This document shows, one piece after another, positions 38,197-46,838 of a DNA stretch of 64,000 bases. The stretch is taken from positions 5,416,678 through 5,480,677 of the forward strand of contig NZ_JYKO02000001.1 of assembly GCF_000949385.2 (NCBI RefSeq), read 5' to 3'. This stretch comes from Pseudomonas sp. LFM046. GTDB lineage: Bacteria > Pseudomonadota > Gammaproteobacteria > Pseudomonadales > Pseudomonadaceae. Position 1 is the first letter of the stretch. The number at the start of each line of letters is the position of its first letter. The translations under genes and the position numbers were made by a program. The notes below the pieces were generated by a model, which saw nothing but the letters and a program-made list of their open reading frames with translations, searched no databases and was not told the DNA's origin.

Positions 38197-39282
38197 ATGA
38201 CCATAAACGACGCACTGCACCGACTGTTGCTCGACAACCTGACCACTGCGGTGATCCTGCTCAACGCCGACCTGCGCCTTGAGTACATGAACCCGGCGGC
38301 GGAGATGCTCCTGGCCGTCAGTGGCCAGCGCAGCCATGGCCAGTTCATCAGCGAGCTGTTCACCGAGTCCCCCGAGGCCCTGGCGTCCCTGCGCCAGGCC
38401 GTGGAACAGGCGCACCCCTTCACCAAGCGCGAGGCCATGCTGACCTCCCTGTCGGGGCAGGCGATCACCGTGGACTACGCGGTGACCCCCATCCTCAACC
38501 GGGGCGAGACCCTGCTGTTGCTGGAAGTGCACCCCCGTGACCGCCTGCTGCGGATCACCAAGGAAGAGGCGCAACTGTCCAAGCAGGAAACCACCAAGCT
38601 GCTGGTTCGCGGCCTGGCCCATGAGATCAAGAACCCCCTTGGCGGCATCCGTGGGGCCGCCCAGTTGCTCTCCCGCGAACTGCCGGACGAGTCGCTGAAG
38701 GACTACACCAACGTCATCATCGAAGAGGCCGATCGCCTGCGGAACCTGGTGGACCGCATGCTCGGCTCGAACAAGCTGCCGTCGCTGGCGATGACCAACA
38801 TCCACGAGGTGCTGGAGCGCGTCTGCAGCCTGGTGGATGCCGAGAGCCAGGGTGGCATCAATTTGGTGCGCGACTACGATCCGAGCATCCCCGACCTGCT
38901 CATCGACAAGGAGCAGCTGATCCAGGCGGTGCTCAATATCGTGCGCAACGCCATGCAGGCCATCTCCGGCCAGAACGAGCTGCGCCTCGGCCGCATTACG
39001 CTGCGCACCCGCACCCTGCGCCAGTTCACCATCGGCCACACGCGCCACCGCCTGGTGACCAAGGTGGAAATCATCGACAACGGCCCGGGCATCCCGGCCG
39101 AGCTCCAGGAAACCATCTTCTACCCCATGGTCAGCGGTCGTCCGGACGGTACCGGACTGGGGCTGGCCATCGCCCAGAACATCATCAGTCAGCACCAGGG
39201 CCTGATCGAGTGTGAAAGCCATCCCGGGCACACCGTCTTCTCGATCTTCCTGCCGCTGGAACAAGGAGCCTCTTCGTCATGA
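38197..39282 (+). CDS. ntrB: Nitrogen regulation sensor histidine kinase NtrB
   Basis: This 361-residue soluble kinase has an N-terminal PAS domain (about 10-120) and an H-box GLAHEIKNPLGGIRGAA with His142 as the phosphorylation site. The ATPase domain shows the N-box VRNAMQA and the G-boxes DNGPGIP and GTGLGLAIAQ. With PII protein it sets the phosphorylation of NtrC according to glutamine. The start at 38197 (MTINDALHRL) is chosen over an upstream in-frame ATG at 38149. Its stop overlaps the ntrC start as ATGA. Confidence 0.96.
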   Translation: MTINDALHRLLLDNLTTAVILLNADLRLEYMNPAAEMLLAVSGQRSHGQFISELFTESPEALASLRQAVEQAHPFTKREAMLTSLSGQAITVDYAVTPILNRGETLLLLEVHPRDRLLRITKEEAQLSKQETTKLLVRGLAHEIKNPLGGIRGAAQLLSRELPDESLKDYTNVIIEEADRLRNLVDRMLGSNKLPSLAMTNIHEVLERVCSLVDAESQGGINLVRDYDPSIPDLLIDKEQLIQAVLNIVRNAMQAISGQNELRLGRITLRTRTLRQFTIGHTRHRLVTKVEIIDNGPGIPAELQETIFYPMVSGRPDGTGLGLAIAQNIISQHQGLIECESHPGHTVFSIFLPLEQGASSS

Positions 39283-40712
39283 GCCGTACTGAAACCGTCT
39301 GGATCGTCGACGACGACCGTTCCATCCGCTGGGTCCTGGAAAAGGCCCTGCAACAGGAAGGCATGACCACCCAGAGCTTCGAGAGTGCCGACAACCTGCT
39401 CGGGCGCCTGACCCGACAGCAGCCGGACGTGATCATCTCGGACATCCGCATGCCCGGCGTCAGTGGCCTGGACCTGCTGGCGCGGATCCGCGAGATGCAC
39501 CCGCGCCTGCCGGTGATCATCATGACCGCCCACTCCGACCTGGACAGCGCCGTGGCGTCCTACCAGGGCGGGGCCTTCGAATACCTGCCCAAGCCCTTCG
39601 ACGTGGACGAGGCCGTTTCCCTGGTCAAGCGCGCCTTCCAGCACGCCCAGGAACAGCAGGGCCTGGAAGCCCCGGCCAGCCAGACGCGCACCCCGGAGAT
39701 CATCGGCGAAGCACCGGCCATGCAGGAGGTTTTCCGCGCCATCGGCCGCCTCAGCCACTCCAACATCACGGTGCTGATCAACGGTGAATCCGGTACCGGC
39801 AAGGAACTGGTCGCCCACGCCCTGCACCGCCACAGCCCGCGCGCGGCGTCGCCCTTCATCGCCCTGAACATGGCGGCGATCCCCAAGGACCTGATGGAGT
39901 CCGAGCTGTTCGGCCATGAGAAAGGCGCCTTCACCGGCGCCGCCAACCAGCGACGCGGCCGCTTCGAGCAGGCCGATGGCGGCACGCTGTTCCTCGACGA
40001 AATCGGCGACATGCCGGCGGACACCCAGACCCGCCTGCTGCGGGTACTGGCCGATGGGGAGTTCTACCGCGTGGGTGGTCACACCCCGGTGAAAGTGGAC
40101 GTGCGCATTATCGCCGCCACCCACCAGAACCTGGAAAACCTGGTGCAGGCCGGCAAGTTCCGCGAGGACCTGTTCCACCGCCTCAACGTCATTCGCATTC
40201 ACATTCCGCGCCTGGCCGACCGTCGCGAAGACATCCCGGCGCTCGCCCGGCACTTCCTCGCCCGCGCCGCCCAGGAACTGGCGGTGGAGCCCAAGCTGCT
40301 GAAGAACGAGTCCGAGGACTACCTGAAGCACCTGCCCTGGCCGGGCAACGTGCGCCAGCTGGAGAACACCTGCCGCTGGATCACGGTGATGGCTTCCGGC
40401 CGCGAGGTGCATGTCGACGACCTGCCGCCGGAACTGCTCACCCAGCCCCAGGACGCCACCCCGGTGACCAACTGGGAACAGGCCCTGCGCCAGTGGGCCG
40501 ACCAGTCCCTCGCGCGCGGCCAGTCCGGCCTGCTGGACAGCGCCGTGCCGGCCTTCGAGCGCATCATGATCGAGACCGCCCTCAAGCACACCGCCGGCCG
40601 CCGCCGGGACGCCGCCGTGCTCCTGGGCTGGGGCCGCAACACCCTCACCCGCAAGATCAAGGAACTGGGTATGAAGGTGGCCGGCGACGACGACGATAAC
40701 GACGAAGGCTGA
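39279..40712 (+). CDS. ntrC: Nitrogen regulation response regulator NtrC
   Basis: This 477-residue sigma-54 activator has a receiver domain (1-120, phospho-acceptor Asp55 in ISDIRMPG) and an AAA+ domain (about 145-370) with Walker A GESGTGKE, the sigma-54 contact loop GAFTGA and Walker B GGTLFLDEI. A C-terminal Fis-type helix-turn-helix ends near RKIKELG. It should act at glnA (32465-32510), at its own promoter and at the RNA gene downstream. Length and motifs are intact. Confidence 0.97.
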   Translation: MSRTETVWIVDDDRSIRWVLEKALQQEGMTTQSFESADNLLGRLTRQQPDVIISDIRMPGVSGLDLLARIREMHPRLPVIIMTAHSDLDSAVASYQGGAFEYLPKPFDVDEAVSLVKRAFQHAQEQQGLEAPASQTRTPEIIGEAPAMQEVFRAIGRLSHSNITVLINGESGTGKELVAHALHRHSPRAASPFIALNMAAIPKDLMESELFGHEKGAFTGAANQRRGRFEQADGGTLFLDEIGDMPADTQTRLLRVLADGEFYRVGGHTPVKVDVRIIAATHQNLENLVQAGKFREDLFHRLNVIRIHIPRLADRREDIPALARHFLARAAQELAVEPKLLKNESEDYLKHLPWPGNVRQLENTCRWITVMASGREVHVDDLPPELLTQPQDATPVTNWEQALRQWADQSLARGQSGLLDSAVPAFERIMIETALKHTAGRRRDAAVLLGWGRNTLTRKIKELGMKVAGDDDDNDEG

Positions 40713-40722
40713 TTCCAACCCA

Positions 40723-40748
40723 GGCGGGGCGCGCTGGAGCGCCCCGCC
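40723..40748. terminator. Hairpin after ntrC
   Basis: The perfect 10-base arms GGCGGGGCGC and GCGCCCCGCC have a six-base loop. There is no T-run, so it may slow or protect rather than end the transcript. Confidence 0.5.
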
Positions 40749-41063
40749 ACTCCCCCTCTGGACCGGCTCTTCTGCCTCCCGCCTGCTGTCAGCACTGCAT
40801 CCCCCCCAATCCCGACCTCGCCCTTACCCCGCTGCGGAGGGTGTCTGGGCTGCACCGTGGGCAACTTCTCCAACGGGGAAATCGGACCCTCACTGGTGCC
40901 TGAGCAGCCGAGCTGCCTCAAAAAAGTGCCCCACACAGCAGCCTGATCAGCCCTCGATGCCTAACGCAGCGTCCCCCTGCGGGCTGAGCCACATTCGCCA
41001 ACACCAGTAATCACGGGGCTTTCAGGCATATGGGCAAAGCAATTGAAGGTTTTTTTCAAAAGC
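40749..41063. other. Upstream region of the NrsZ-like RNA gene
   Basis: I find no gene here. An NtrC half-site TGCACC lies at 40851-40856 and TGGTGC at 40894-40899, plausible but weak activator contacts 165-215 bases before the sigma-54 promoter. The 35 bases just before the promoter are A/T-rich and include a run of seven T residues (41050-41056). Confidence 0.4.
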
Positions 41064-41078
41064 TGGCACAACCCCTGC
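41064..41078 (+). promoter_or_regulatory. Sigma-54 promoter of the NrsZ-like RNA
   Basis: TGGCACAACCCCTGC has the full -24 element TGGCAC and the -12 GC exactly ten bases after the GG. No open frame with a ribosome-binding site follows; instead three tandem repeats begin about 25 bases after it. Transcription should start near 41090. Confidence 0.8.
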
Positions 41079-41089
41079 AATAACTCAGA

Positions 41090-41402
41090 CAACAGCAGTT
41101 TCGGGGGCCCTGGTACAGGCAGGCCAGGGAATCCCCGCTCTTACGACAGGCGAGCTGACGACCTTCAGCCGCCATGGCCCGCAAAGGCCACATGCAGGAC
41201 AGCGTCGCCCGGAGGCGACCAGGTTTCAGGGGGCCTTGGTACAGGCAGGCCGGGGAATCCCCTCTTTTATCCACAGGCGCGCTGGCTTCCAGCCGCCGGG
41301 GCTCCGCAGGTGCCCAACGCAATCCAGCGTCGCCGACCGCAGACGGCGACCACGCTTCAGGGGGCCTTGGTACAGGCAGGCCGGGGACTCCCCTCTTTTA
41401 TT
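41090..41402 (+). ncRNA. nrsZ: NrsZ-like nitrogen-regulated small RNA with three tandem repeats
   Basis: A sigma-54 promoter at 41064-41078 leads into three imperfect direct repeats, aligned by TGGTACAGGC at 41111, 41237 and 41368 (periods 126 and 131). Each unit has an AGGGG...CCCCT hairpin followed by a short pyrimidine/T stretch (TCTTTTAT in units 2 and 3), then a CTGG-type hairpin and a GTCGCC...GGCGAC hairpin (41204-41219 and 41329-41350). In PAO1 the RNA NrsZ lies just downstream of ntrC, depends on NtrBC and RpoN, and is processed into repeated stem-loops that promote rhamnolipid production and swarming (from memory). Position, promoter and architecture all fit. The 3' end touches the end of the convergent gene. 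Confidence 0.72.
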
Positions 41403-41838
41403 CGACGTGCAGGCTGACCTGCAGCCGCCAGTGCCCGCCCTCGGCGCCACCGTGCCACTCCCCGCGCAACGGCCGCGTCGCCACAAAGCGCAGCAGCACG
41501 CCCTCCGTCGCGCGTTGCACCCGCCAACTCACCGGCGCAGCGCCCAGGTTCAGCCGCCCCCGGGCCGCCCGGCCGTCCGCACCGAGTACCAGCGCATAGG
41601 CGCCCTCCAGTTCCTCGGCACGCACCTCCGGTTCATGGTCGAACCAGAGCACCAGGCCATCCTGGCGAACTTCGATGCGTTGCAACTGCACGAGTTCTGG
41701 CTCGGTCAGGCGGCCGATCATCATCCCCACCATCAACCCGAACAGGGCCAGGGAGAACAAAAAGCGCGGCCACAGATTCGGCCGCGGATCGTCATCGGGA
41801 GTAGAATGCCGCCCGTCTTCGGGCTCGGGGCCACCCAT
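41398..41838 (-). CDS. Conserved small membrane-anchored protein of unknown function
   Basis: This 146-residue protein has a polar start, one hydrophobic segment (FLFSLALFGLMVGMMIG, about residues 26-42) and a C-terminal domain of likely beta structure. I recognise no named family. Homologues sit between ntrC and trmL in other pseudomonads. Its ATG overlaps the ATG of trmL on the other strand in the tetranucleotide CATG, so the two starts share two bases. Its final bases overlap the end of the NrsZ-like RNA. A downstream start is possible. Confidence 0.7.
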   Translation of the reverse strand: MGGPEPEDGRHSTPDDDPRPNLWPRFLFSLALFGLMVGMMIGRLTEPELVQLQRIEVRQDGLVLWFDHEPEVRAEELEGAYALVLGADGRAARGRLNLGAAPVSWRVQRATEGVLLRFVATRPLRGEWHGGAEGGHWRLQVSLHVE

Positions 41839-42298
41839 GTTTCACGTCATCCTGTTTCAACCGGAAATTCCGCCGAATACCGGCAACATTATCAGGCTGT
41901 GCGCCAATTCTGGCTGCCACCTGCACCTGATCGAACCCCTGGGATTCGAGCTGGACGACAAGCGTCTGCGCCGCGCCGGCCTGGACTACCACGAGTACGC
42001 CACGCTCAAGCGCTACGCCGACCTGGAGAGCTGCCTGGAAGCCCTTGGCCAGCCGCGTGTTTTCGCCTTTACCACCAAGGGCACGAAGCTGTTCCACGAA
42101 GTGGCCTTCGAGAAGGGTGATGCCTTCCTCTTCGGCCCGGAAAGCCGCGGCCTGCCCCAGGAAGTCCGGGAAAGCCTGCCGCCCGAGCAGCGCCTGCGCC
42201 TGCCCATGCGCCCCAACTGCCGCAGCCTGAACCTCTCCAATACCGTTGCCGTGGCGGTGTACGAGGCCTGGCGGCAGCATGATTTCAGTCTGGATTGA
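41837..42298 (+). CDS. trmL: tRNA (cytidine/uridine-34-2'-O)-methyltransferase TrmL
   Basis: This 153-residue SPOUT-class enzyme methylates the ribose at the wobble position of certain leucine tRNAs. Typical features are MFHVILFQPEIPPNTGNIIRL at the start (family signature), LFGPESRGLP and the knotted C-terminal RLPMRPNCRSLNLSNTVAVA, which binds S-adenosylmethionine. Length matches E. coli TrmL. The ORF is open upstream but the family start is at 41837. Confidence 0.95.
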   Translation: MFHVILFQPEIPPNTGNIIRLCANSGCHLHLIEPLGFELDDKRLRRAGLDYHEYATLKRYADLESCLEALGQPRVFAFTTKGTKLFHEVAFEKGDAFLFGPESRGLPQEVRESLPPEQRLRLPMRPNCRSLNLSNTVAVAVYEAWRQHDFSLD

Positions 42299-42330
42299 GC
42301 GTGGCAGCGCCTCTGCTGGGCGCATCTTCC

Positions 42331-42429
42331 TGTAGCGGCGAATTCATTCGCCAAGGGTCGCGAAGCGGCCCCCGGGTACCTTCAGGGGCAGACCTTCGGC
42401 CTGCTTGGCGAATGAATTCGCCCCTACAA
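42331..42429. repeat. REP-like inverted element, copy 3
   Basis: It has the same outer arms as the copies at 11879 and 34194, with one base changed in the left arm (TGTAGCGGCG). The centre contains GGTCGCGAAGCGGCC and GGCAGACC-type segments. It lies between trmL and secB. Confidence 0.85.
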
Positions 42430-42470
42430 GTTTTTCGCCCAACCCCGACCAACAATCTCCCGGACAAAGA

Positions 42471-42497
42471 AAAAGCGCCCCGAAGGGCGCTTTTTTT
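42471..42497. terminator. Bidirectional terminator between trmL and secB
   Basis: GCGCCC and GGGCGC form a stem with A residues on one side and seven T residues on the other, so it can end transcription from both converging genes. Confidence 0.88.
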
Positions 42498-42513
42498 CAT
42501 GGGGCCGGAACAA

Positions 42514-42984
42514 TCAGGCCTGGGCTTCGCCAGCGGCCTGCAGGCGCGCCAGTTCCTGCGCGTACAGGGCGTCGAAGTTCACCGGGGACAGCATCAGCGC
42601 CGGGAAGGAACCACGGACAACCAGGCTGTCCAGGGTTTCACGGGCGTAGGGGAACAGGATGTTCGGGCAGAAGGCACCCAGGGTGTGGCTCATGGAAGCC
42701 GCGTCCAGGCCCTTGATCAGGAAGATACCGGCCTGCTGCACTTCGGCGATGAAGGCAGTTTCTTCGCCGTTTTTCACGGTCACGGACAGGGTCAGAACCA
42801 CTTCGTGGAAGTCGCCGTCCAGCTGCTTCTGACGGGTGTTCAGGTCCAGGGAAACACTCGGCGACCACTCCTGACGGAAGATCTCAGGGCTTTTCGGCGC
42901 TTCGAAGGACAGGTCGCGCACGTAGATACGCTGCAGGGAGAACTGAGGGTTCTGGTTGGCGCCGTTGCTTGCTTGTTCAGTCAT
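42514..42984 (-). CDS. secB: Protein-export chaperone SecB
   Basis: This 156-residue tetrameric cytoplasmic chaperone keeps preproteins unfolded and hands them to SecA. Family segments are [19 protein letters not shown] near the start, [19 protein letters not shown], and [19 protein letters not shown]. It lies 14 bases after grxC in a rhodanese-grxC-secB operon, the usual order in pseudomonads. Confidence 0.97.
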   Translation of the reverse strand: MTEQASNGANQNPQFSLQRIYVRDLSFEAPKSPEIFRQEWSPSVSLDLNTRQKQLDGDFHEVVLTLSVTVKNGEETAFIAEVQQAGIFLIKGLDAASMSHTLGAFCPNILFPYARETLDSLVVRGSFPALMLSPVNFDALYAQELARLQAAGEAQA

Positions 42985-42998
42985 GGTTCTACCTTGTT

Positions 42999-43274
42999 TT
43001 AATGCGTTTCCGTTTGCGGGCGGCCCTGGAGCAGAGCGTCGAGCTTGCCGGCGCGTTCCAGAGCGTACAGATCGTCACAGCCGCCCACGTGGGTCTGGCC
43101 GATCCAGATTTGCGGCACCGAGGTGCGCCCGGCCTTGCGGGTCATCTCGGCGCGAATTGCGGGCTTGCCGTCGACGCTGATCTCTTCGTACCGCACACCT
43201 TTGCTGTCCAGCAGGTGCTTGGCGCGGATGCAGTACGGACACCAGGCGCTCGAATAGACAACGATCTCGGTCAT
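42999..43274 (-). CDS. grxC: Glutaredoxin 3
   Basis: This 91-residue dithiol glutaredoxin has the active site CPYC at residues 12-15. The glutathione-binding segments [19 protein letters not shown] and [12 protein letters not shown] follow. It reduces protein disulfides with glutathione. It is placed between the rhodanese-like gene (gap of one base) and secB. Confidence 0.95.
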   Translation of the reverse strand: MTEIVVYSSAWCPYCIRAKHLLDSKGVRYEEISVDGKPAIRAEMTRKAGRTSVPQIWIGQTHVGGCDDLYALERAGKLDALLQGRPQTETH

Positions 43275-43275
43275 C

Positions 43276-43689
43276 TCACTTCACCAGCGGCAGGTTGTCG
43301 CCACGCCAGCTGCCGATGCCACCGGACAGCTTGAGGGCGTTGAAGCCGGCCTTCTGCAGGTCACGGCAGACGGCGCCGGCATGCTGGCCCATGGCGTCGA
43401 CGACGATGATGGCCTTGTCCTTGTGCTTTTCCAGCTCGGTGATGCGACTGGAGAGCTTTTCGAAGGGGATGTTCAGGGCGTCGACGATGTGGCCGCCGGA
43501 GAAATCCTTGGTGGCGCGCACGTCCAGCACCACAGCCTGGCCGCCGTTGACCATGGAGGTCAGCTCGCGGGTGGAAATGGCGCGGCCACTGCGGCGCAGT
43601 TCATGGGCCAGCAGCAGAGCCAGCAACACCGCGAACGATCCACTCAGTACATAGTGGTTAGTGGCAAATTCAATCAGCTTAGCGAGCAT
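43276..43689 (-). CDS. Membrane-anchored rhodanese-like protein (YibN type)
   Basis: This 137-residue protein has one N-terminal membrane helix (about 12-30) and a rhodanese-fold domain (about 40-135; VVLDVRATKDFSGGHIVDALNIP). At the place of the catalytic Cys it has VVDAMGQHAG, that is Asp instead of Cys, as I also recall for E. coli YibN. Sulfurtransferase activity is therefore doubtful. The start at 43689 (MLAKLIEF) was chosen over an upstream extension. It heads the operon with grxC and secB. Confidence 0.87.
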   Translation of the reverse strand: MLAKLIEFATNHYVLSGSFAVLLALLLAHELRRSGRAISTRELTSMVNGGQAVVLDVRATKDFSGGHIVDALNIPFEKLSSRITELEKHKDKAIIVVDAMGQHAGAVCRDLQKAGFNALKLSGGIGSWRGDNLPLVK

Positions 43690-43856
43690 CGTCGGCTTCC
43701 GGGACGGTAAAATGCCGGCCAGTATACACAGCCCCACAGGTCGGCCAAACCCCGCCCGGCGGTGACGCCGACGGAACCAGACCGTAGAATGCCGCGTCTT
43801 TTTTCCGGGGCTTTGCCCGCAACTTTCCATCATTTGCCGCAGACGAGTCGGACACT

Positions 43857-45392
43857 ATGACAGCCACGCCCAAACCCCTGGTCCTGATCATCCTGGACGG
43901 TTTCGGTCACAGTGACAGCCCCGAATACAACGCCATCTACGCCGCCAGCACCCCGGTCTACGACCGCCTGCGCGCCACCCAGCCCCACGGCCTGATTTCA
44001 GGCAGCGGCATGGACGTCGGCCTGCCGGACGGCCAGATGGGCAACTCCGAAGTCGGCCACATGAACCTCGGTGCCGGCCGCGTGGTTTACCAGGACTTCA
44101 CTCGCGTGACCAAGGCGATCCGCGACGGCGACTTCTTCACCAACCCGGTGATTGTCGAAGCCGTGGACAAGGCCGTGGCCGCCGGCAAGGCCGTGCACTT
44201 CATGGGCCTGCTCTCCGAGGGCGGCGTACACAGCCACCAGGATCATCTGGTCGCCATGGCCGAACTGGCCGCCCAGCGCGGTGCCGAGAAGATCTACCTG
44301 CACGGCTTCCTCGATGGCCGCGACACGCCGCCGAAGAGCGCGGAGCCCTCCATCAAGCTGATGGACGAGACCTTCGCCCGCCTCGGCAAGGGCCGCACCG
44401 CCAGCCTGATCGGCCGCTACTACGCCATGGACCGCGACAACCGCTGGGACCGCGTCGAAGCCGCCTACAACCTGATCACCGAAGGCCAGGCCGAATTCTC
44501 CGCGGCCAGCGCCACTGAAGCCCTGGCCGCCGCCTACGAGCGTGGCGAGAGCGACGAATTCGTCAAGGCCACCCGCATCGGCGAGCCGGTCAAGGTGGAA
44601 GACGGCGACGCCGTGATCTTCATGAACTTCCGTGCCGACCGCGCCCGCGAGCTGTCCCGCGCCTTCGTCGAGCCGGGCTTCAAGGAGTTCGCCCGCCAGC
44701 GCGAGCTGAACCTGGCCGGCTACGTGATGCTGACCCAGTACGCAGCGAGCATCCCGGCCCCCAGCGCCTTCAAGCCGGAGTCGCTGGACAACGTGCTGGG
44801 CGAATACCTGGCGAAGAACGGCAAGACCCAACTGCGCATCGCCGAAACCGAGAAGTACGCCCACGTGACCTTCTTCTTCTCCGGCGGTCGCGAAGAGCCC
44901 TTCGAAGGTGAAGAGCGCATCCTCATCCCGTCGCCCAAGGTCGCCACCTATGACCTGCAGCCGGAAATGAGCGCCCCCGAGGTGACCGACAAGATCGTCG
45001 ACGCCATCGAGAACCAGCGTTACGACGTGATCGTGGTGAACTACGCCAACGGCGACATGGTTGGCCATACCGGCGTGTTCGAAGCGGCCGTCAAGGCCGT
45101 CGAATGCCTGGACACCTGCGTCGGCCGCATTGTCGAAGCCCTGGACAAGGTAGGCGGCGAAGCGCTGATCACCGCCGACCACGGCAACGTCGAGCAGATG
45201 GAAGATGAGATGACCGGCCAGGCGCACACCGCTCACACGTGCGAGCCGGTGCCCTTCATCTATGTAGGCAAGCGCCCGGCGAAGATTCGCGAAGGCGGTG
45301 TGCTGGCCGACGTGGCCCCGACCCTGCTGACCCTGATGGGTCTGCCGGTGCCGGAAGAGATGACCGGCAAGACCATCGTCGAGCTGCAGTGA
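43857..45392 (+). CDS. gpmI: 2,3-bisphosphoglycerate-independent phosphoglycerate mutase
   Basis: This 511-residue manganese enzyme interconverts 3- and 2-phosphoglycerate. It has the alkaline-phosphatase-like metal sites LIILDGFGH near residue 10 and [10 protein letters not shown] near residue 440. The nucleophile Ser is in [18 protein letters not shown] near residue 60, and the insertion domain carries the [11 protein letters not shown] motif. Length is normal. A strong terminator follows. Confidence 0.97.
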   Translation: MTATPKPLVLIILDGFGHSDSPEYNAIYAASTPVYDRLRATQPHGLISGSGMDVGLPDGQMGNSEVGHMNLGAGRVVYQDFTRVTKAIRDGDFFTNPVIVEAVDKAVAAGKAVHFMGLLSEGGVHSHQDHLVAMAELAAQRGAEKIYLHGFLDGRDTPPKSAEPSIKLMDETFARLGKGRTASLIGRYYAMDRDNRWDRVEAAYNLITEGQAEFSAASATEALAAAYERGESDEFVKATRIGEPVKVEDGDAVIFMNFRADRARELSRAFVEPGFKEFARQRELNLAGYVMLTQYAASIPAPSAFKPESLDNVLGEYLAKNGKTQLRIAETEKYAHVTFFFSGGREEPFEGEERILIPSPKVATYDLQPEMSAPEVTDKIVDAIENQRYDVIVVNYANGDMVGHTGVFEAAVKAVECLDTCVGRIVEALDKVGGEALITADHGNVEQMEDEMTGQAHTAHTCEPVPFIYVGKRPAKIREGGVLADVAPTLLTLMGLPVPEEMTGKTIVELQ

Positions 45393-45451
45393 CCGATGCG
45401 GGCCGCTGCCCATGCGGCCCAGCACGTCGGAATTGCGCACGTGTCATCAGG

Positions 45452-45486
45452 AAACGCCCGTACCCCAGGTTACGGGCGTTTTTTTT
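45452..45486 (+). terminator. Intrinsic terminator of gpmI
   Basis: AACGCCCGTA pairs with TACGGGCGTT, followed by six or more further T residues, about 60 bases after the gpmI stop. Confidence 0.92.
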
Positions 45487-45540
45487 GCCCGGCGCCACGG
45501 GCATACTAGGCCGGTCCTCCCCCCTGGTGCCCCACACCTC

Positions 45541-46806
45541 ATGTTTCGCACCCTTGCCCTCGTTATCCTCGCCAGCCTGATCACCCCGGTCATGGCCGAC
45601 CAGCGCGCCGAAACCCAGCAGCAGCTGGACAAGGCCGCCAAGGACGTCACCGAGCTGAAGAAGCTGCTGCAACAGTTGCAGCAGGAAAAGTCCGGTGTCC
45701 AGGCCGACCTGAAGAAGACCGAAACCGAGATGGGCAACCTGGAGCAACAGGTCAAGGACCTGCAGCAGGAGCTCAAAAAGAGCGAGGACGAGGTCCAGCG
45801 CCTCGACGGGGAGAAAAAAAAACTCCAGGACGCACGCGCTGAGCAACAGCGCCTGATCGGCATCCAGGCCCGCGCCGCCTATCAGAGCGGCCAGCAGGAA
45901 TACGTCAAGCTGCTGCTCAACCAGCAGCATCCCGAGAAGTTCGCCCGTACCCTCACCTATTACGACTACCTGAGCCAGGCCCGCCTGGAGCAGCTCAACA
46001 CCTTCAACGAAACCTTGCGCCAGCTGTCCAACGTCGAGCAGGAAATCACTGCCCAGCAGACTCAGCTCAACGAGCAGAAAGCCGCCCTGGATGGCCGCCG
46101 CGAACAGCTGGCCACCGCACGCAAGGAGCGCCAGCAGGCCCTCGCCAAGCTCAACCAGGATTTCAGCGACCGCGACAAGAAGCTCAAAGCCCGCGAGCAG
46201 GAGCAGGCCGAGCTGGCCAAGGTGCTCAAGACCATCGAAGAAACCCTGGCCCGCCAGGAGCGCGAAGCCCGCGAAGCCGAAGAAGCACGCAAGCGTGCTC
46301 TCGCCGAGCAGCAGCGCCAATTGCGTGAACAAGGCAACGACAGCCCCGCCCGCAGCACCAGCGGCCCGCTGGTTTCCAGCGCCGGCGGAAACTTCGGCGG
46401 CCCCTTCGCCAAGGCACGTGGCCAACTGCCCTGGCCGGTGGACGGTCGCCTGGTGGCACGCTTCGGTTCGGCCCGTGGCAGCGACTCCCGCGCCAAGTGG
46501 GACGGCGTGTTGATCGGCGCCCCCGAGGGTAGCGCCGTCCGCGCCGTTCACGGTGGCCGCGTGGTGTTCGCCGATTGGTTGCGCGGTGCCGGGCTTCTGG
46601 TCATTCTCGATCACGGCAATGGCTATCTGAGCCTCTACGGGCACAACCAGCGTCTATTGAAGAATGCCGGTGATATCGTGAAAGCAGGCGAATCCATCGC
46701 CACGGTCGGTACTAGCGGCGGGCAGGACACGCCCGCCCTGTACTTCGCCATTCGCCAGCAGGGCCGACCCACCGACCCGGCACAGTGGTGCCGCGCGCAA
46801 GGATAA
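45541..46806 (+). CDS. envC: EnvC-like murein hydrolase activator with degenerate LytM domain
   Basis: This 421-residue periplasmic protein has a signal peptide (cleavage near TPVMADQ), a long coiled-coil (about 22-270, with many Gln, Lys and Glu) and a C-terminal peptidase M23-like domain (about 295-420). The zinc-binding residues of active LytM enzymes are missing: KWDGVLIGAP replaces the first His motif and YGHNQ and LYFAIRQ replace the HxH. It should thus activate amidases for cell separation rather than cut peptidoglycan. The ATG at 45541 starts the signal peptide. It is followed by ctpA after 32 bases. Confidence 0.92.
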   Translation: MFRTLALVILASLITPVMADQRAETQQQLDKAAKDVTELKKLLQQLQQEKSGVQADLKKTETEMGNLEQQVKDLQQELKKSEDEVQRLDGEKKKLQDARAEQQRLIGIQARAAYQSGQQEYVKLLLNQQHPEKFARTLTYYDYLSQARLEQLNTFNETLRQLSNVEQEITAQQTQLNEQKAALDGRREQLATARKERQQALAKLNQDFSDRDKKLKAREQEQAELAKVLKTIEETLARQEREAREAEEARKRALAEQQRQLREQGNDSPARSTSGPLVSSAGGNFGGPFAKARGQLPWPVDGRLVARFGSARGSDSRAKWDGVLIGAPEGSAVRAVHGGRVVFADWLRGAGLLVILDHGNGYLSLYGHNQRLLKNAGDIVKAGESIATVGTSGGQDTPALYFAIRQQGRPTDPAQWCRAQG

Positions 46807-46838
46807 GGCGCCACCTCATCTAGCAGGAGTTAGTTCGC

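Noticed and set aside
41043..41599. Overlapping open frames on both strands in the repeat region after ntrC
   Set aside because: They have no ribosome-binding sites, repeat the same peptides because of the direct repeats, and lie downstream of a sigma-54 promoter typical of an RNA gene.
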